The notes below the pieces were generated by a model. It searched no databases. It worked only from the letters and a program-made list of their open reading frames with translations, and was not told the DNA's origin. Positions 41,049 to 50,563 of a stretch of DNA of 64,000 nucleotides are shown in pieces. The DNA is from Pseudoalteromonas sp049257235 (GTDB lineage Bacteria > Pseudomonadota > Gammaproteobacteria > Enterobacterales > Alteromonadaceae). The position numbers were made by a program, and so were the translations under genes. Every line of letters starts with the position of its first letter. Position 1 is the first letter of the stretch. The DNA lies in NCBI RefSeq assembly GCF_049257235.1, contig NZ_JBMMUF010000001.1:434001-498000 (forward strand), in the 5' to 3' direction.

Positions 41049-43210
41049 TATCCTGCCCCCACTCGAGAGGCATCATACACCCCTTCGATTTGCATCAACT
41101 TGGTTAGTAAGCGGTTAGTGGTACTCAAATCCGAGACTGAAATCTTCATATTGAAAATCGCCAATTGTTTCTCATCAATGGTATTCACATTCATGCTCAT
41201 TACATTAACCTTTTCATTAGCAAGCACCGCACTGATGTCGCGAATTAAGCCTTGACGATCGGTCGCTTCAACCTTAATTGACAAAGCAAAATCACTGCTA
41301 GTTTTAGCTGACCAGCTCACCTCAACAATGCGCTCTGGGTTGCGCTCTTGCAAGTTCGCAAATTGCTCACAATCACTGCGATGCACTGCGATGCCGCGGC
41401 CTTGGGTGATATACCCACAAATTGAATCACCAGGCACAGGCTCACAACAACCCGCCATATGGCTCATGAGCGAACCAACGCCATCAACCACAATGCCATT
41501 TTTATCGCCTTTGGCATTAGGGTTGTGCTGCTTAAATTTAATTTGTGGTTCACTCTCACCCTTGTTTTGCACAAAGTTGAGCAGCTGATTAAGACGCACA
41601 TCGCCAGCCCCAATCGCGACAAGCAAGTCATCAAGATGAGTAAAGTTGAAACGCTTTATCGCAGGGTCTAAATCTTTGTAAGTAATATCGAGCTTTTGCA
41701 GCTCGTTATCGAGAATATCCTTGCCTGCTTGGAGATTTTTGTCTCTATCAAGCTGCTTAAACCAATGATGTATTTTCGCTCGAGCTCGTGACGAGCGCAC
41801 ATAGCCAAGGGATGGATTTAACCAATCACGACTCGGGTTTGGCTCTTTGTGCGTCAGTATTTCAACTTGATCACCCGTTTGCAGTTGATACGTAAATGGC
41901 ACTATCTTGCCAAACACTTTTGCGCCTATACAGCGGTGACCTACGTTAGAGTGAATATAATAAGCAAAATCTAACGGCGTCGCTCCAAATGGCAAATCGA
42001 AAATATCACCTCGAGGTGTAAATACATAAACACGGTCTTCAACCACTTGGTTTTTAAGCTCGTCAGCAAGGTCAGTACCATCGACTACCTCTTCTTGCCA
42101 TTGCAGAATTTTTTGCAACCAACTGATCTTTTGCTCATAGCCGGAATCTTTTGAGCCAAGGGCACCCTCTTTATACATCCAGTGCGCAGCGACACCGAGT
42201 TCAGCATCTTCATGCATTTCTTGAGTACGAATTTGAATCTCGACCGTTTTCCCCTCAGGGCCAAATACCACGGTATGAATCGACTGATAGCCATTAGGTT
42301 TAGGCGTTGCCACATAGTCATCGAATTCTTTTGGCAAATGGCGCCAACTGGTATGCACTATGCCAAGCGCGGCATAACAGTCTTGAATGCGTTCAACCAC
42401 AATACGCATTGCGCGGATATCGAAAAGTTGGTCAAACTCATAGTTCTTCTTGGTCATCTTCTTGTAGATACTGAAGATGTGCTTTGGACGACCATACACT
42501 TCGCCCTTGATGCCCGCTTCGTCTAATTTAGACTGTACTTGATGCACCAAGTCCTTCATGTAGGCTTCACGGTCTAAGCGTTTTTCTTCCAGAAGCTTGG
42601 CGATACGTTTGTAGGTATCTGGGTGCAGATAACGAAAGGCAAAGTCCTCTAGCTCCCACTTCAGTTGGCCAATGCCTAAGCGATTTGCTAACGGTGCAAA
42701 TATATTAGTCGTTTCTTTGGCGGCGATAACGCGCTCTTCTTCTTCGGCGTTTTTGACTTCGCGCAAATAGCATACTTGCTGCGCAAGCTTAATAACAACA
42801 GCGCGCACGTCTTCAACCATGGCCAATAACATGCGGCGTATTTTATCAACTTGAACTTGGCCGCTCGAGGCATGGGCAAGCGTACTAATTGTCGCCATTT
42901 GCTCAACCCCTTTGAGCAACAGACCGACATCTTTGTTGAATTTGTCGCTCACATCGGTAATGGCTACTTTTTTGGCAAGGAAATAAGGCGTTAAATACGC
43001 AGTTGCAAGAGACGTTGCATCAAGATTGAGCTGTGCCAATATTTCAACCATCTCGAGAGCAAGTCGATCTTTTTCGGCGCAGCGTAACTCTCCACAAAAC
43101 TCAGCCGCGGCTTTCACTAATTCATATTTTTCTGCGCTTAAAGAAAGCTGCTGCAATGCCGCATCAAAATTTTCAATATGGGTGCGGTGCGACTGTCTTG
43201 TTGCCACCAT
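41048..43210 (-). CDS. relA: (p)ppGpp synthetase RelA
   Basis: RelA of 720 residues makes (p)ppGpp on ribosomes with uncharged tRNA. The N-terminal hydrolase-like domain is degenerate: the HD metal motif is absent around THAS-like residues (ISTLAHASSG). The synthetase domain has FDQLFDIRAMRIVVERIQDC and TPKPNGYQSIHTVV, followed by a TGS domain (RVYVFTPRGDIFDLPFGATP), a zinc-finger-like region (HMAGCCEPVPGDSICGYI) and a C-terminal ACT domain. It lies 8 bases after rlmD and overlaps mazG. Confidence 0.97.
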   Translation of the reverse strand: MVATRQSHRTHIENFDAALQQLSLSAEKYELVKAAAEFCGELRCAEKDRLALEMVEILAQLNLDATSLATAYLTPYFLAKKVAITDVSDKFNKDVGLLLKGVEQMATISTLAHASSGQVQVDKIRRMLLAMVEDVRAVVIKLAQQVCYLREVKNAEEEERVIAAKETTNIFAPLANRLGIGQLKWELEDFAFRYLHPDTYKRIAKLLEEKRLDREAYMKDLVHQVQSKLDEAGIKGEVYGRPKHIFSIYKKMTKKNYEFDQLFDIRAMRIVVERIQDCYAALGIVHTSWRHLPKEFDDYVATPKPNGYQSIHTVVFGPEGKTVEIQIRTQEMHEDAELGVAAHWMYKEGALGSKDSGYEQKISWLQKILQWQEEVVDGTDLADELKNQVVEDRVYVFTPRGDIFDLPFGATPLDFAYYIHSNVGHRCIGAKVFGKIVPFTYQLQTGDQVEILTHKEPNPSRDWLNPSLGYVRSSRARAKIHHWFKQLDRDKNLQAGKDILDNELQKLDITYKDLDPAIKRFNFTHLDDLLVAIGAGDVRLNQLLNFVQNKGESEPQIKFKQHNPNAKGDKNGIVVDGVGSLMSHMAGCCEPVPGDSICGYITQGRGIAVHRSDCEQFANLQERNPERIVEVSWSAKTSSDFALSIKVEATDRQGLIRDISAVLANEKVNVMSMNVNTIDEKQLAIFNMKISVSDLSTTNRLLTKLMQIEGVYDASRVGAG

Positions 43211-43218
43211 GGCGGACT

Positions 43219-44526
43219 CTACCTCCGTTCAAATAAAGCCATTGTTTCGATGTGGCCGGTGTGAGGAAACATATTCATTATCCCTAATTTACTCAATGAA
43301 AAACCGGCCGAGAGTATCGTTTTACTGTCCCTAGCCAGAGTAACGGGATCACACGACACGTACAAGACGCGGGTGAACTGTTTGAGTGGTAATTGCGCAA
43401 GTATTGCCTCAGCCCCCATTCTTGATGGGTCAAGGATCAACACATCGAGTGATTTATCAAACCATTTGGCTTTGTGCAATGGCTCTGTAAGGTCAAAACA
43501 GTGAAATTCGCAATTATCTAACGCATTAGTTTGCGCATTTTGTTGTGCATAACGAACCGCTGAAGCCACCCCTTCTATACCTACCACACGCTTAGCAGCC
43601 TTAGCGGCAAGCAAAGAGAAGTTACCTACACCACAAAACAAGTCTAGCACTTGATGAGTGTCTTCAAGTGCTAACCATTGCATTGCTTGATGCAGCATTT
43701 TGTCGTTAACCTCGGCATTCACCTGAATAAAGTTATCTAGTCCAAAAGCTAAAGTCAGATCATGCTCCAGTTTGTAGCTGGCTTGAGGTAAGGCTTGCTC
43801 TGCATCACCTTGAAACACCAAGCTCCAGTTATAATCAGTGGCCGCCTGAGAAAGAGCGGCTTTGATGGATTCTGGAATTGACTTAGTATGACGGATGACC
43901 ACAAAGTGTTCGTTTTGAGCGGCCACCAATTGCAAATGAGTGACACTGCGCAGCGCCTTATGTTGGCTTATTTGCTCTTGGAAAAATGCGAAGATTTTGT
44001 CATACCCCTTATCCAACACAGGACAAGACTCGATGTTGACAATGCGCTTACTGCCTTTTTGTCTAAGACCAACTTTAACACCTTGATTTTTATCGTCAAA
44101 AACACTGACGCGCGCACTGCGGCGATAATGCCAAGGCTGGCTTTCAATCGCTTGCTGCCAAGGCAGGTGTTCTAATGCACTGAACTTTTTAAATAGTGCC
44201 CCCACCGCTTGTTGTTTAGCATGCAACTGGGCATCGATATTAAAATGTTGCAATGTGCACCCGCCACACTGATGATAATGTTGGCAATGGGGTTTTTCAC
44301 GCTCAGGGCTTGGCGAAATCACCTTAGTACAGCGTGCTTCACTGTGGTGCTTCTTGTCTGCGGTAATGGTTGCAATCACCTGCTCATTCGGTAATGCGCC
44401 ATTAACAAAAATGACTTTGCCATTTTTTTTTGCCACACCTCGACCGTGGTGGTCCAAGCTATCAATGACCAATTCTTGGCTATGATTCGTTACTTTTTTC
44501 TTTGTTGGCTTGTAAAAGTTCGCCAT
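43219..44526 (-). CDS. rlmD: 23S rRNA m5U1939 methyltransferase RlmD
   Basis: RlmD of 435 residues has an N-terminal TRAM domain and the iron-sulfur Cys motif CQHYHQCGGCTLQH. A SAM domain follows with VLDLFCGVGNFSLLAA and the catalytic-Cys segment LYVSCDPVTLARD. It methylates U1939 of 23S rRNA. It is the first gene of rlmD-relA-mazG and is divergent from barA, the same layout as in E. coli. Confidence 0.97.
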   Translation of the reverse strand: MANFYKPTKKKVTNHSQELVIDSLDHHGRGVAKKNGKVIFVNGALPNEQVIATITADKKHHSEARCTKVISPSPEREKPHCQHYHQCGGCTLQHFNIDAQLHAKQQAVGALFKKFSALEHLPWQQAIESQPWHYRRSARVSVFDDKNQGVKVGLRQKGSKRIVNIESCPVLDKGYDKIFAFFQEQISQHKALRSVTHLQLVAAQNEHFVVIRHTKSIPESIKAALSQAATDYNWSLVFQGDAEQALPQASYKLEHDLTLAFGLDNFIQVNAEVNDKMLHQAMQWLALEDTHQVLDLFCGVGNFSLLAAKAAKRVVGIEGVASAVRYAQQNAQTNALDNCEFHCFDLTEPLHKAKWFDKSLDVLILDPSRMGAEAILAQLPLKQFTRVLYVSCDPVTLARDSKTILSAGFSLSKLGIMNMFPHTGHIETMALFERR

Positions 44527-44604
44527 TGCTTGCCCTAATACATTGCTAAAGGTCGGTGTAAGCGATAACCTAAACTTAACACAGACTTTTTAATTTGTTT
44601 GATT

Positions 44605-47364
44605 ATGAACCGACTAGGCCTTCGGGATTCCGTACTTATCCTGACTTTGGTGCCTACCGTGGTGATTGGTCTTCTGCTTGGTGGTTATTTTACTATAAAT
44701 CGCTACCTTGAGTTGGATGAATTTCTCATCGAACAAGGCAATACCATCATCGAACCGTTAAGCATTGCTATCGAAAAACCTCTTGCAGAAAACGACAAGG
44801 CTGCGCTGGAGCGTATAGCTAGGCACATTCATAACGCCCATTCCCCGCTAATCAAATCGGTTGCCATATTTGATACGAGCGACGAGCTCATTGTTACCAG
44901 CAATTTGCATCGTAACTTTGCGCCACTGACCAAGATACCCGTTGAAGCGCACCAAAGTTTGAATAAGATCATCCGTGACGGCGACTTTCTGATTTTTTAT
45001 CAAGGTGTATTAGACCCCGATTATTCAAGCCAACTACCGTTTAGGACCAATGGGACCGTTATGGTGCAATTCAATCGCCAAGCAGCGGTTGTGCAACAGC
45101 AAAAAGCGATTCTCATCAGTGCTGCAGTCATCTTATTAGCGATTGGTTTCGCGGTCATTATCTCGATTCGACTCAGTCGGATGATCACGCAACCGTTATC
45201 ACGTCTTGTGCAAGCCGCCGTTGAAGTGTCTCATGGCCGTGAACCTCACAATATTGGCCAACCGATGCAAGGTGAGTTAGAACAACTACGTACAGGCTTG
45301 ATGAACATTACTGAGCACATGGCGCAAGAAAAAGACGAAATGCAGCGCCATATTGACCAAGCCACAGCTGACTACCAAGAAACGCTGGAGCAATATGAAA
45401 CACAGAACATCCAGCTCAATATCGCCAAGCGCGAAGCGCTTGCTGCAAACCAAGTAAAGTCAGACTTCCTTGCGAAAATGAGTCACGAATTGAGAACGCC
45501 ATTAAACGGTGTGCTCGGTTTTGCTCGCCAGCTCTATAAAACACCGCTAAATAAAAGCCAAAAAGACTATTTAGACACGATTGAGGCATCAGCAAACAGC
45601 CTGCTATTCATCATTAGCGATATTCTTGATTTCTCAAAGCTTGAAGCTGGGGCTATGGAGCTCGAAAGCATTCAATTCCAACTGCGTGATGCAGTAAACG
45701 AAGTACTGACACTTCTAGCTCCTGGTGCTCATGAAAAACACCTAGAGCTGTCGATCCATGTTAATCCTAAAGTACCTGAACACCTCATTGGTGACCCAAC
45801 GCGCTTTAAGCAAATACTCACTAACCTCGTCAGTAATGCTATTAAGTTCACCGAGCAAGGCGAAGTAACCATTGACATTAGTGGGCGCTTACTAGCGGAT
45901 GAGCGCACATCGTTGCTTATTTCTGTAAAAGATACAGGTGTTGGTATTGCCATGGATAAGCAAGACACCTTATTCACGCCATTTGGCCAAGCGGACTCAA
46001 GTATTACGCGCAAGTTTGGCGGTACAGGTCTTGGCTTAATCATCACCAAACACTTGGTCGAAGCTATGGGCGGGCGCATTACCCTCAATTCGGCGCCGGG
46101 CAAAGGCACCTGCTTTACATTTAATGCGGTGTTCAAAGTACCAGAGCATCATTATCAAAGCGAGCTGCCTTGTGCATCGTTAGCAAATAAGCGTGTGTTG
46201 TACTTTGAGCAAAGTGAACACAGCTACATGGCTACGACGACTATCTTGAAATGTTGGGATGTGCACATTACAGGATGCCGAACAATTGAGGAGCTAAAAG
46301 AAGCAAACGAAAGCGAATTTGGTTACGATATTTGCATCATCGGCGACCCCGGTGGCGTTGAGTCGATGACGCTGCTCAAACAAATCATCTCACAAGCACG
46401 CAAACACAGCGATTATGTATACCTGTTGCTTAACACCGTGTCACACAATATGCGCGAAGCACTTATTGGTAGTGGTGCTGATGGTTGTCTTAGTAAGCCC
46501 GTCAACCACAGAAAGTTTTGTGACATGTTGGCTGCGCCATATCGTCTGGATCATCCCACTATTCACACCAAGCAAAGCGAAGCCAATCGGCTGCCCATTA
46601 AAGCTTTGGTAGTAGATGACAATGACGCTAACCTAAAATTACTGTGTGCCTTACTCGAAGACAGAATTGATGCCTTCGATACAGCACATAACGGTGCACA
46701 AGCGGTCGAGGTGTGTAAAAGCTATCAATACGATGTCATTTTCATGGACATTCAAATGCCGATAATGGACGGCATTACCGCCTGTAAGCTTATTCGCGAA
46801 TCCTCTCTCAATGAAGATACTCCTATCATTGCAGTGACCGCCCACGCGCTTGCGGGTGAGAAAGAGCAACTTAAAACTGTCGGCTTCTCGAGCTACCTTA
46901 CCAAACCCCTTGATGAGGACATGCTCAGTGAGATGTTAATGCAGTATGCTGCCAATAATAAGCATTGGCGTGTGCGCGAAAACACCAAAGCAGCGGCGAT
47001 CCCGCCACCATTTGAAAGCTCAAGTTTAAATTGGGAGCTGGCCTTACAACGCGCAGGGGGCAAAGAAGATCTTGCCAATGAAATGCTCAATATGTTGCTA
47101 CTGAGCATACCTGAAACGTTAAGCTTGGTTGAAGAGGCTATGGAAGCAAACGACCATGAGCGCTTATTGTCTATTATCCATAAATTCCATGGCGCTTGTT
47201 GCTATACGGGTGTGCCAAAGCTCAAAAATCTTGCAGAGCTCATTGAAACGGCGATGAAAGAACAAGCGAGCATCAATGACATCGAGCCAGAGTTATTCGA
47301 ACTGCAAGATCAGTTACGCAATCTGATGACAGATTCAGGGCTTGAAAAGAATACATCACTTTAA
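44605..47364 (+). CDS. barA: Hybrid sensor histidine kinase BarA
   Basis: BarA of about 919 residues has two membrane helices (about 10-30 and 170-190) around a periplasmic domain, then HAMP and HisKA with SHELRTPLNG (His294). An ATPase domain follows (ILTNLVSNAIKFT, GTGLGLIITKHLV), then a receiver-like domain lacking the usual acidic residues, a true receiver (DVIFMDIQMPIMDG, Asp715) and an HPt domain (HKFHGACCYTG, His862). It phosphorylates UvrY/GacA and so controls Csr small RNAs. The ATG at 44605 replaces an upstream in-frame TTG. Confidence 0.96.
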   Translation: MNRLGLRDSVLILTLVPTVVIGLLLGGYFTINRYLELDEFLIEQGNTIIEPLSIAIEKPLAENDKAALERIARHIHNAHSPLIKSVAIFDTSDELIVTSNLHRNFAPLTKIPVEAHQSLNKIIRDGDFLIFYQGVLDPDYSSQLPFRTNGTVMVQFNRQAAVVQQQKAILISAAVILLAIGFAVIISIRLSRMITQPLSRLVQAAVEVSHGREPHNIGQPMQGELEQLRTGLMNITEHMAQEKDEMQRHIDQATADYQETLEQYETQNIQLNIAKREALAANQVKSDFLAKMSHELRTPLNGVLGFARQLYKTPLNKSQKDYLDTIEASANSLLFIISDILDFSKLEAGAMELESIQFQLRDAVNEVLTLLAPGAHEKHLELSIHVNPKVPEHLIGDPTRFKQILTNLVSNAIKFTEQGEVTIDISGRLLADERTSLLISVKDTGVGIAMDKQDTLFTPFGQADSSITRKFGGTGLGLIITKHLVEAMGGRITLNSAPGKGTCFTFNAVFKVPEHHYQSELPCASLANKRVLYFEQSEHSYMATTTILKCWDVHITGCRTIEELKEANESEFGYDICIIGDPGGVESMTLLKQIISQARKHSDYVYLLLNTVSHNMREALIGSGADGCLSKPVNHRKFCDMLAAPYRLDHPTIHTKQSEANRLPIKALVVDDNDANLKLLCALLEDRIDAFDTAHNGAQAVEVCKSYQYDVIFMDIQMPIMDGITACKLIRESSLNEDTPIIAVTAHALAGEKEQLKTVGFSSYLTKPLDEDMLSEMLMQYAANNKHWRVRENTKAAAIPPPFESSSLNWELALQRAGGKEDLANEMLNMLLLSIPETLSLVEEAMEANDHERLLSIIHKFHGACCYTGVPKLKNLAELIETAMKEQASINDIEPELFELQDQLRNLMTDSGLEKNTSL

Positions 47365-47379
47365 AGGGGGATGTGACAG

Positions 47380-47859
47380 TTAACGTTTCCTGCGCCATTT
47401 GGTGTACTTTGAATGTACACCGCGCGTAAACAATGAGGAGTAATTCTCTAACAAATCTACGCCATACAAAATAAGCACCAACAAGATAGAAAGTTTAAAG
47501 GCTACAAAGGTATCGACTACAGCGATGCACACGCCAATGGCTGCCAATGCCCAAATGGTTGCTGCTGAGGTTACACCAACCACCGCCCCATCTTTAGCCA
47601 GCATCACCCCTGCGCCGAGAAAACCAATGCCGGTAACCACCTGCCCGATAATACGTGAGGTGTCGGTTACCTCATTTTCAACCAATAGTGACGCTGCGAT
47701 AAATAGATAGGTTCCCAATACAATCAAAGAAGAAGTACGAATGCCCACAGGTTTGCCACGAAGTTGACGTTCAAGCCCAACAATTGTGCCGCATAAAACT
47801 GCCGTACCGATTGCAGACCAACTAAATGGTTCGATGGAAAACAAGGTCATAAGATTCAT
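47380..47859 (-). CDS. MgtC/SapB family membrane protein
   Basis: The protein of about 159 residues has four to five membrane helices and the MgtC/SapB signature GTIVGLERQLRGKPVGIRTS, then TGIGFLGAGVMLAKDGAVVG. It lacks the long C-terminal ACT-like domain of Salmonella MgtC. Family members modulate F-ATPase or Mg2+ adaptation; the role here is unknown. The ATG at 47859 is preferred, with a GTG at 47874 possible. It is convergent with barA with only 15 bases between the stops. Confidence 0.88.
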   Translation of the reverse strand: MNLMTLFSIEPFSWSAIGTAVLCGTIVGLERQLRGKPVGIRTSSLIVLGTYLFIAASLLVENEVTDTSRIIGQVVTGIGFLGAGVMLAKDGAVVGVTSAATIWALAAIGVCIAVVDTFVAFKLSILLVLILYGVDLLENYSSLFTRGVHSKYTKWRRKR

Positions 47860-47997
47860 GAAAATTGGGCTCACTATGGTTCAACGATGAAAAAATCGGC
47901 GGATTATGCGCCTCAACCAACTCCAACGTCAATGAAATTTTATTTGGGTCGCATTGGTCTTTGCCAATTAAGTGTGCAGCGCTCATTGAGGTATTTA

Positions 47998-48142
47998 GGC
48001 AAGGCAGAGTTTGCGTCGCAGTGTGATTCTATTTAACTTAGGGAATAACGCCCAGAAAACACTCCATAGGCACTAATGGCGCTGCCCAAGGGCTCAAACC
48101 CAATGCTCGCAAAACATTCATACTTCAAAGGTCCACACGCCT
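47998..48142. repeat. Dispersed intergenic repeat, copy B
   Basis: In the gene-free stretch 47875-48275 the same three blocks as copy A (36.6 kb) recur in the same order and strand: GGCAAGGCAGAG plus GCGTCGCA (47998-48020), AATGGCGCTGCCCAAGGGCTC (from 48075) and ATTCATAC-TCAAAGGTC-ACACGCC (48116-48141). The first spacer is unrelated and the second is shorter. A further short piece (CAAAGATCAACACGCC) sits at 62128-62143. Confidence 0.6.
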
Positions 48143-48275
48143 TAATAATAGCAGCTAGTTAGCAAGGTCAATTAAACATCTGCACCCCTTATTCTGCTTA
48201 CAACACCTTAGCAAATCTTGTTACGTTTTAACGTCCATCTTCAGTGGCAGTCAGTTAACAAAGCCGATATAGTGG

Positions 48276-48764
48276 GTGAATGTTACAGTACACTCTGCAC
48301 ATATATTGAAGCACTCAATTACCCTGCAACAATACGTCAAGAAAAGAAACGGATTACCTCTTGGCGCATCTGGCTCACTCAAAGCTATGTTAAAAAATGC
48401 TTTTGGTGCGCCGTCATTCGATATTTTTTGGAATTATTGGAATCCCATTTGGGGCTTCTATCTATCACGCTATGTGATGAGGCCGCTCAATAAGTACCTC
48501 TATGGGCCCATTGCTTTTATCCTGACCTTCACTCTCAGTGGCGCGTTGCATGATGTCGCGGTGTCGTTGGTTAAATGGGAAGTGGTATTTTTAATCACCC
48601 CTTGGTTTACGCTCATGGGCGTCATTGCATATCTGTTTGATGGCTTTCATATTCGCTTTCACTCAGCCAAGTTTGTTACTCGCAGCATTATTAATGCTGC
48701 CATTATCTTCGCGAGTTATGCTGTGATGTGGTGGTTTTGCCAAGAGGCTACTGAGCTATTCTAA
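48276..48764 (+). CDS. Small MBOAT-like membrane protein
   Basis: The protein of about 160 residues has an N-terminal soluble part (KKRNGLPLGASGSLKAMLKN) and three to four membrane helices. FDIFWNYWNPIWGFYLSRYV and SGALHDVAV resemble the WHQ-like and His-containing motifs of membrane-bound O-acyltransferases. It is far shorter than a full MBOAT of 400 or more residues, so it is a mini-member or a remnant. The frame starts with GTG at 48276 without a clear ribosome site; a later TTG (48306) is possible. A different frame at 48218-48493 overlaps it and is a shadow. No promoter is evident; repeat copy B lies upstream. Confidence 0.6.
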   Translation: MNVTVHSAHILKHSITLQQYVKKRNGLPLGASGSLKAMLKNAFGAPSFDIFWNYWNPIWGFYLSRYVMRPLNKYLYGPIAFILTFTLSGALHDVAVSLVKWEVVFLITPWFTLMGVIAYLFDGFHIRFHSAKFVTRSIINAAIIFASYAVMWWFCQEATELF

Positions 48765-48964
48765 AGAGTCGGATTTCGCCTGTGCTGGCACAAGGTTAAG
48801 ATTGCCTTTTTCTCTGTTGCACTCGCCGATGACCAACGCAGGATTTCATCAAGCGTGCGAAAGCATCCAATGCAGACATCGTTGCTATCTAAGCAACAGT
48901 TTCGAATACACGGGTGCTCAATGTCACTTTTAGATTGTTTATGCTCTTGGCGACTATCAACCAT
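48761..48964 (-). CDS. DUF1289 family protein
   Basis: This 67-residue protein has five Cys residues in the DUF1289 pattern: Cys19-x3-Cys23-Cys24 and Cys31-x2-Cys34, with HPCIRNCCLDSNDVCIGCFR, then a conserved LDEILRW. The Cys cluster suggests metal or Fe-S binding. The ATG at 48964 has GGAGG 6 bases upstream. It ends 4 bases inside the convergent MBOAT-like gene. Confidence 0.88.
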   Translation of the reverse strand: MVDSRQEHKQSKSDIEHPCIRNCCLDSNDVCIGCFRTLDEILRWSSASATEKKAILTLCQHRRNPTL

Positions 48965-49078
48965 AAAGTCCTCCACTATCAATAGTAGCCTTTATTGACT
49001 GACGTTACTGCATCTTATTCAACGCCAGGACGTTGTTATACCAATTATATTAAACGGTTCATCTCTTGGGCATAACAA

Positions 49079-49097
49079 AGCCGGCTCATGACCGGCT
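49079..49097 (-). terminator. Terminator after pdxJ
   Basis: AGCCGG-CTCATGA-CCGGCT lies 27 bases past the pdxJ stop; on the minus strand TTTGTTA follows. An ATACCAATTATAT piece near 49038 resembles the end of the intergenic repeat at 24321. Confidence 0.65.
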
Positions 49098-49124
49098 CTG
49101 TGTAAAAAATATCGTCAAAGCAAA

Positions 49125-49856
49125 CTAGGTGCGCGCCTCAAGCATGATGCGCTTCATATCACGTACTGCTTTTTCCATACCATCAATGGCTGCTCGGGCA
49201 ATGATTGCGTGGCCGATATTTAACTCGTAAATCTCAGGCATTGCCGCTATTGGTTTTACATTGTGGTAGTGCAAACCATGACCGGCATTGACGACTAATC
49301 CTTTTGCGTGCGCATACTGCACCCCTTTGCGGATACTCTCAAGCTCTGCTGCTTGTTCTTGGTCATTCTCAGCGTCTGCATAGGCACCGGTATGAATTTC
49401 AATGTATGGTGCCCCTGCTTTTACGCTGGCATCAATTTGCGCTTCATCCGCATCAATAAACAGACTGACTTTAATACCTGCCTCGCTCAAACGTGTAACC
49501 GCATCAGCCACTTTATCGAATTGGCCAACAACGTCGAGCCCCCCTTCAGTTGTTAACTCTTCACGCTTTTCTGGCACAAGGCATACAAACGCAGGCTTTA
49601 CCTCTAAGGCAATAGCAAGCATTTCTTCTGTTACTGCCATTTCAAGGTTCATACGTGTTTGTATGGTGTCTTTCATCACGTATACATCGCGGTCTTGAAT
49701 GTGGCGTCGGTCTTCGCGCAAGTGAATGGTAATTCCGTCAGCGCCGGCATGCTCAGCTACCGCAGCTGCATGAGCTGGATCCGGATAGCTCGTCCCGCGC
49801 GCTTGGCGCAAGGTTGCGATGTGGTCAACGTTAACCCCTAATAAAATCTCTTTCAT
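49125..49856 (-). CDS. pdxJ: Pyridoxine 5'-phosphate synthase PdxJ
   Basis: PdxJ of 243 residues condenses 1-deoxyxylulose 5-phosphate with 3-amino-2-oxopropyl phosphate in vitamin B6 synthesis. It is a TIM barrel with GVNVDHIATLRQARGTSYPD, ITIHLREDRRHI and VNAGHGLHYHNV. It lies 6 bases after recO at the end of the rnc-era-recO-pdxJ unit. Confidence 0.98.
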   Translation of the reverse strand: MKEILLGVNVDHIATLRQARGTSYPDPAHAAAVAEHAGADGITIHLREDRRHIQDRDVYVMKDTIQTRMNLEMAVTEEMLAIALEVKPAFVCLVPEKREELTTEGGLDVVGQFDKVADAVTRLSEAGIKVSLFIDADEAQIDASVKAGAPYIEIHTGAYADAENDQEQAAELESIRKGVQYAHAKGLVVNAGHGLHYHNVKPIAAMPEIYELNIGHAIIARAAIDGMEKAVRDMKRIMLEART

Positions 49857-49862
49857 CTTGCT

Positions 49863-50558
49863 TTACCTTGATTTAAAAAGTTCTCTGCTTTTGAGCGGCT
49901 TATTCCCAAGCAGAGGTTTTAGAATATATCGACAAAAATGCTTCGCCGCTTGTTGAATCTGTGGCTGTGTAAAGTCATAACGTGAAAACGCTAAAATATG
50001 TTCACCGCTAAAGCCATAACCTTGCGTCGGTTGCTCTTGGCGAACCCAACCTTGCTCTGGATAGTAATCGTATTGACTATTAGCATCAATTCCCTCACCG
50101 AGGTAGTCACTATCAAAATTTACGCCATACCCCAGGGCTTCGAGTAACTGCAATTCATAACAACGTAAACTCGCGCCTAAATCTTCAGCAACAGCCAGCG
50201 TTTGCAAATGGTGCAAATACAACTCGAACACCTGCTCTAACGGTTCATTGATAGGAATAATCCGTGCCGCCAACTCGTTCATGTAAAAGCCACAATAAAG
50301 CCTGTCACCGTGCAGTGCAGCGATTGCAGTATCAAGTTCGAAGTGCTGGAGGTATTTAAGCTCACCGCCACCTTGATAGCGAATGAGTAAAGCTTGGAAG
50401 GGTTGGAGTTGGGCTTTTTGCTTGATGGCCTGCTTGCCGCTAATGCGCGCTATCATGCGCATCACACCACGGTTTTCTACTAAAAAATCGACGAGCCACT
50501 GAGAGTCACTCAATGCTCGTCGATGTAATAAAAAGGCGCGGTCAAAGCCGGCATTCAT
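49863..50558 (-). CDS. recO: DNA repair protein RecO
   Basis: RecO of 231 residues has the N-terminal OB fold (FLLHRRALSDSQWLVDFLVE) and the family segment GVMRMIARISGKQAIKQKAQ. It helps load RecA on gapped DNA with RecR. No zinc-finger Cys set is present, as usual for Gammaproteobacteria. It lies between era (5 bases) and pdxJ (6 bases). Confidence 0.96.
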   Translation of the reverse strand: MNAGFDRAFLLHRRALSDSQWLVDFLVENRGVMRMIARISGKQAIKQKAQLQPFQALLIRYQGGGELKYLQHFELDTAIAALHGDRLYCGFYMNELAARIIPINEPLEQVFELYLHHLQTLAVAEDLGASLRCYELQLLEALGYGVNFDSDYLGEGIDANSQYDYYPEQGWVRQEQPTQGYGFSGEHILAFSRYDFTQPQIQQAAKHFCRYILKPLLGNKPLKSRELFKSR

Positions 50559-50563
50559 AAAGC

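Noticed and set aside
48218..48493. Open frame overlapping the MBOAT-like gene in another frame
   Set aside because: It has no hydrophobic pattern or motif, while the overlapping frame gives a coherent membrane protein up to its stop.
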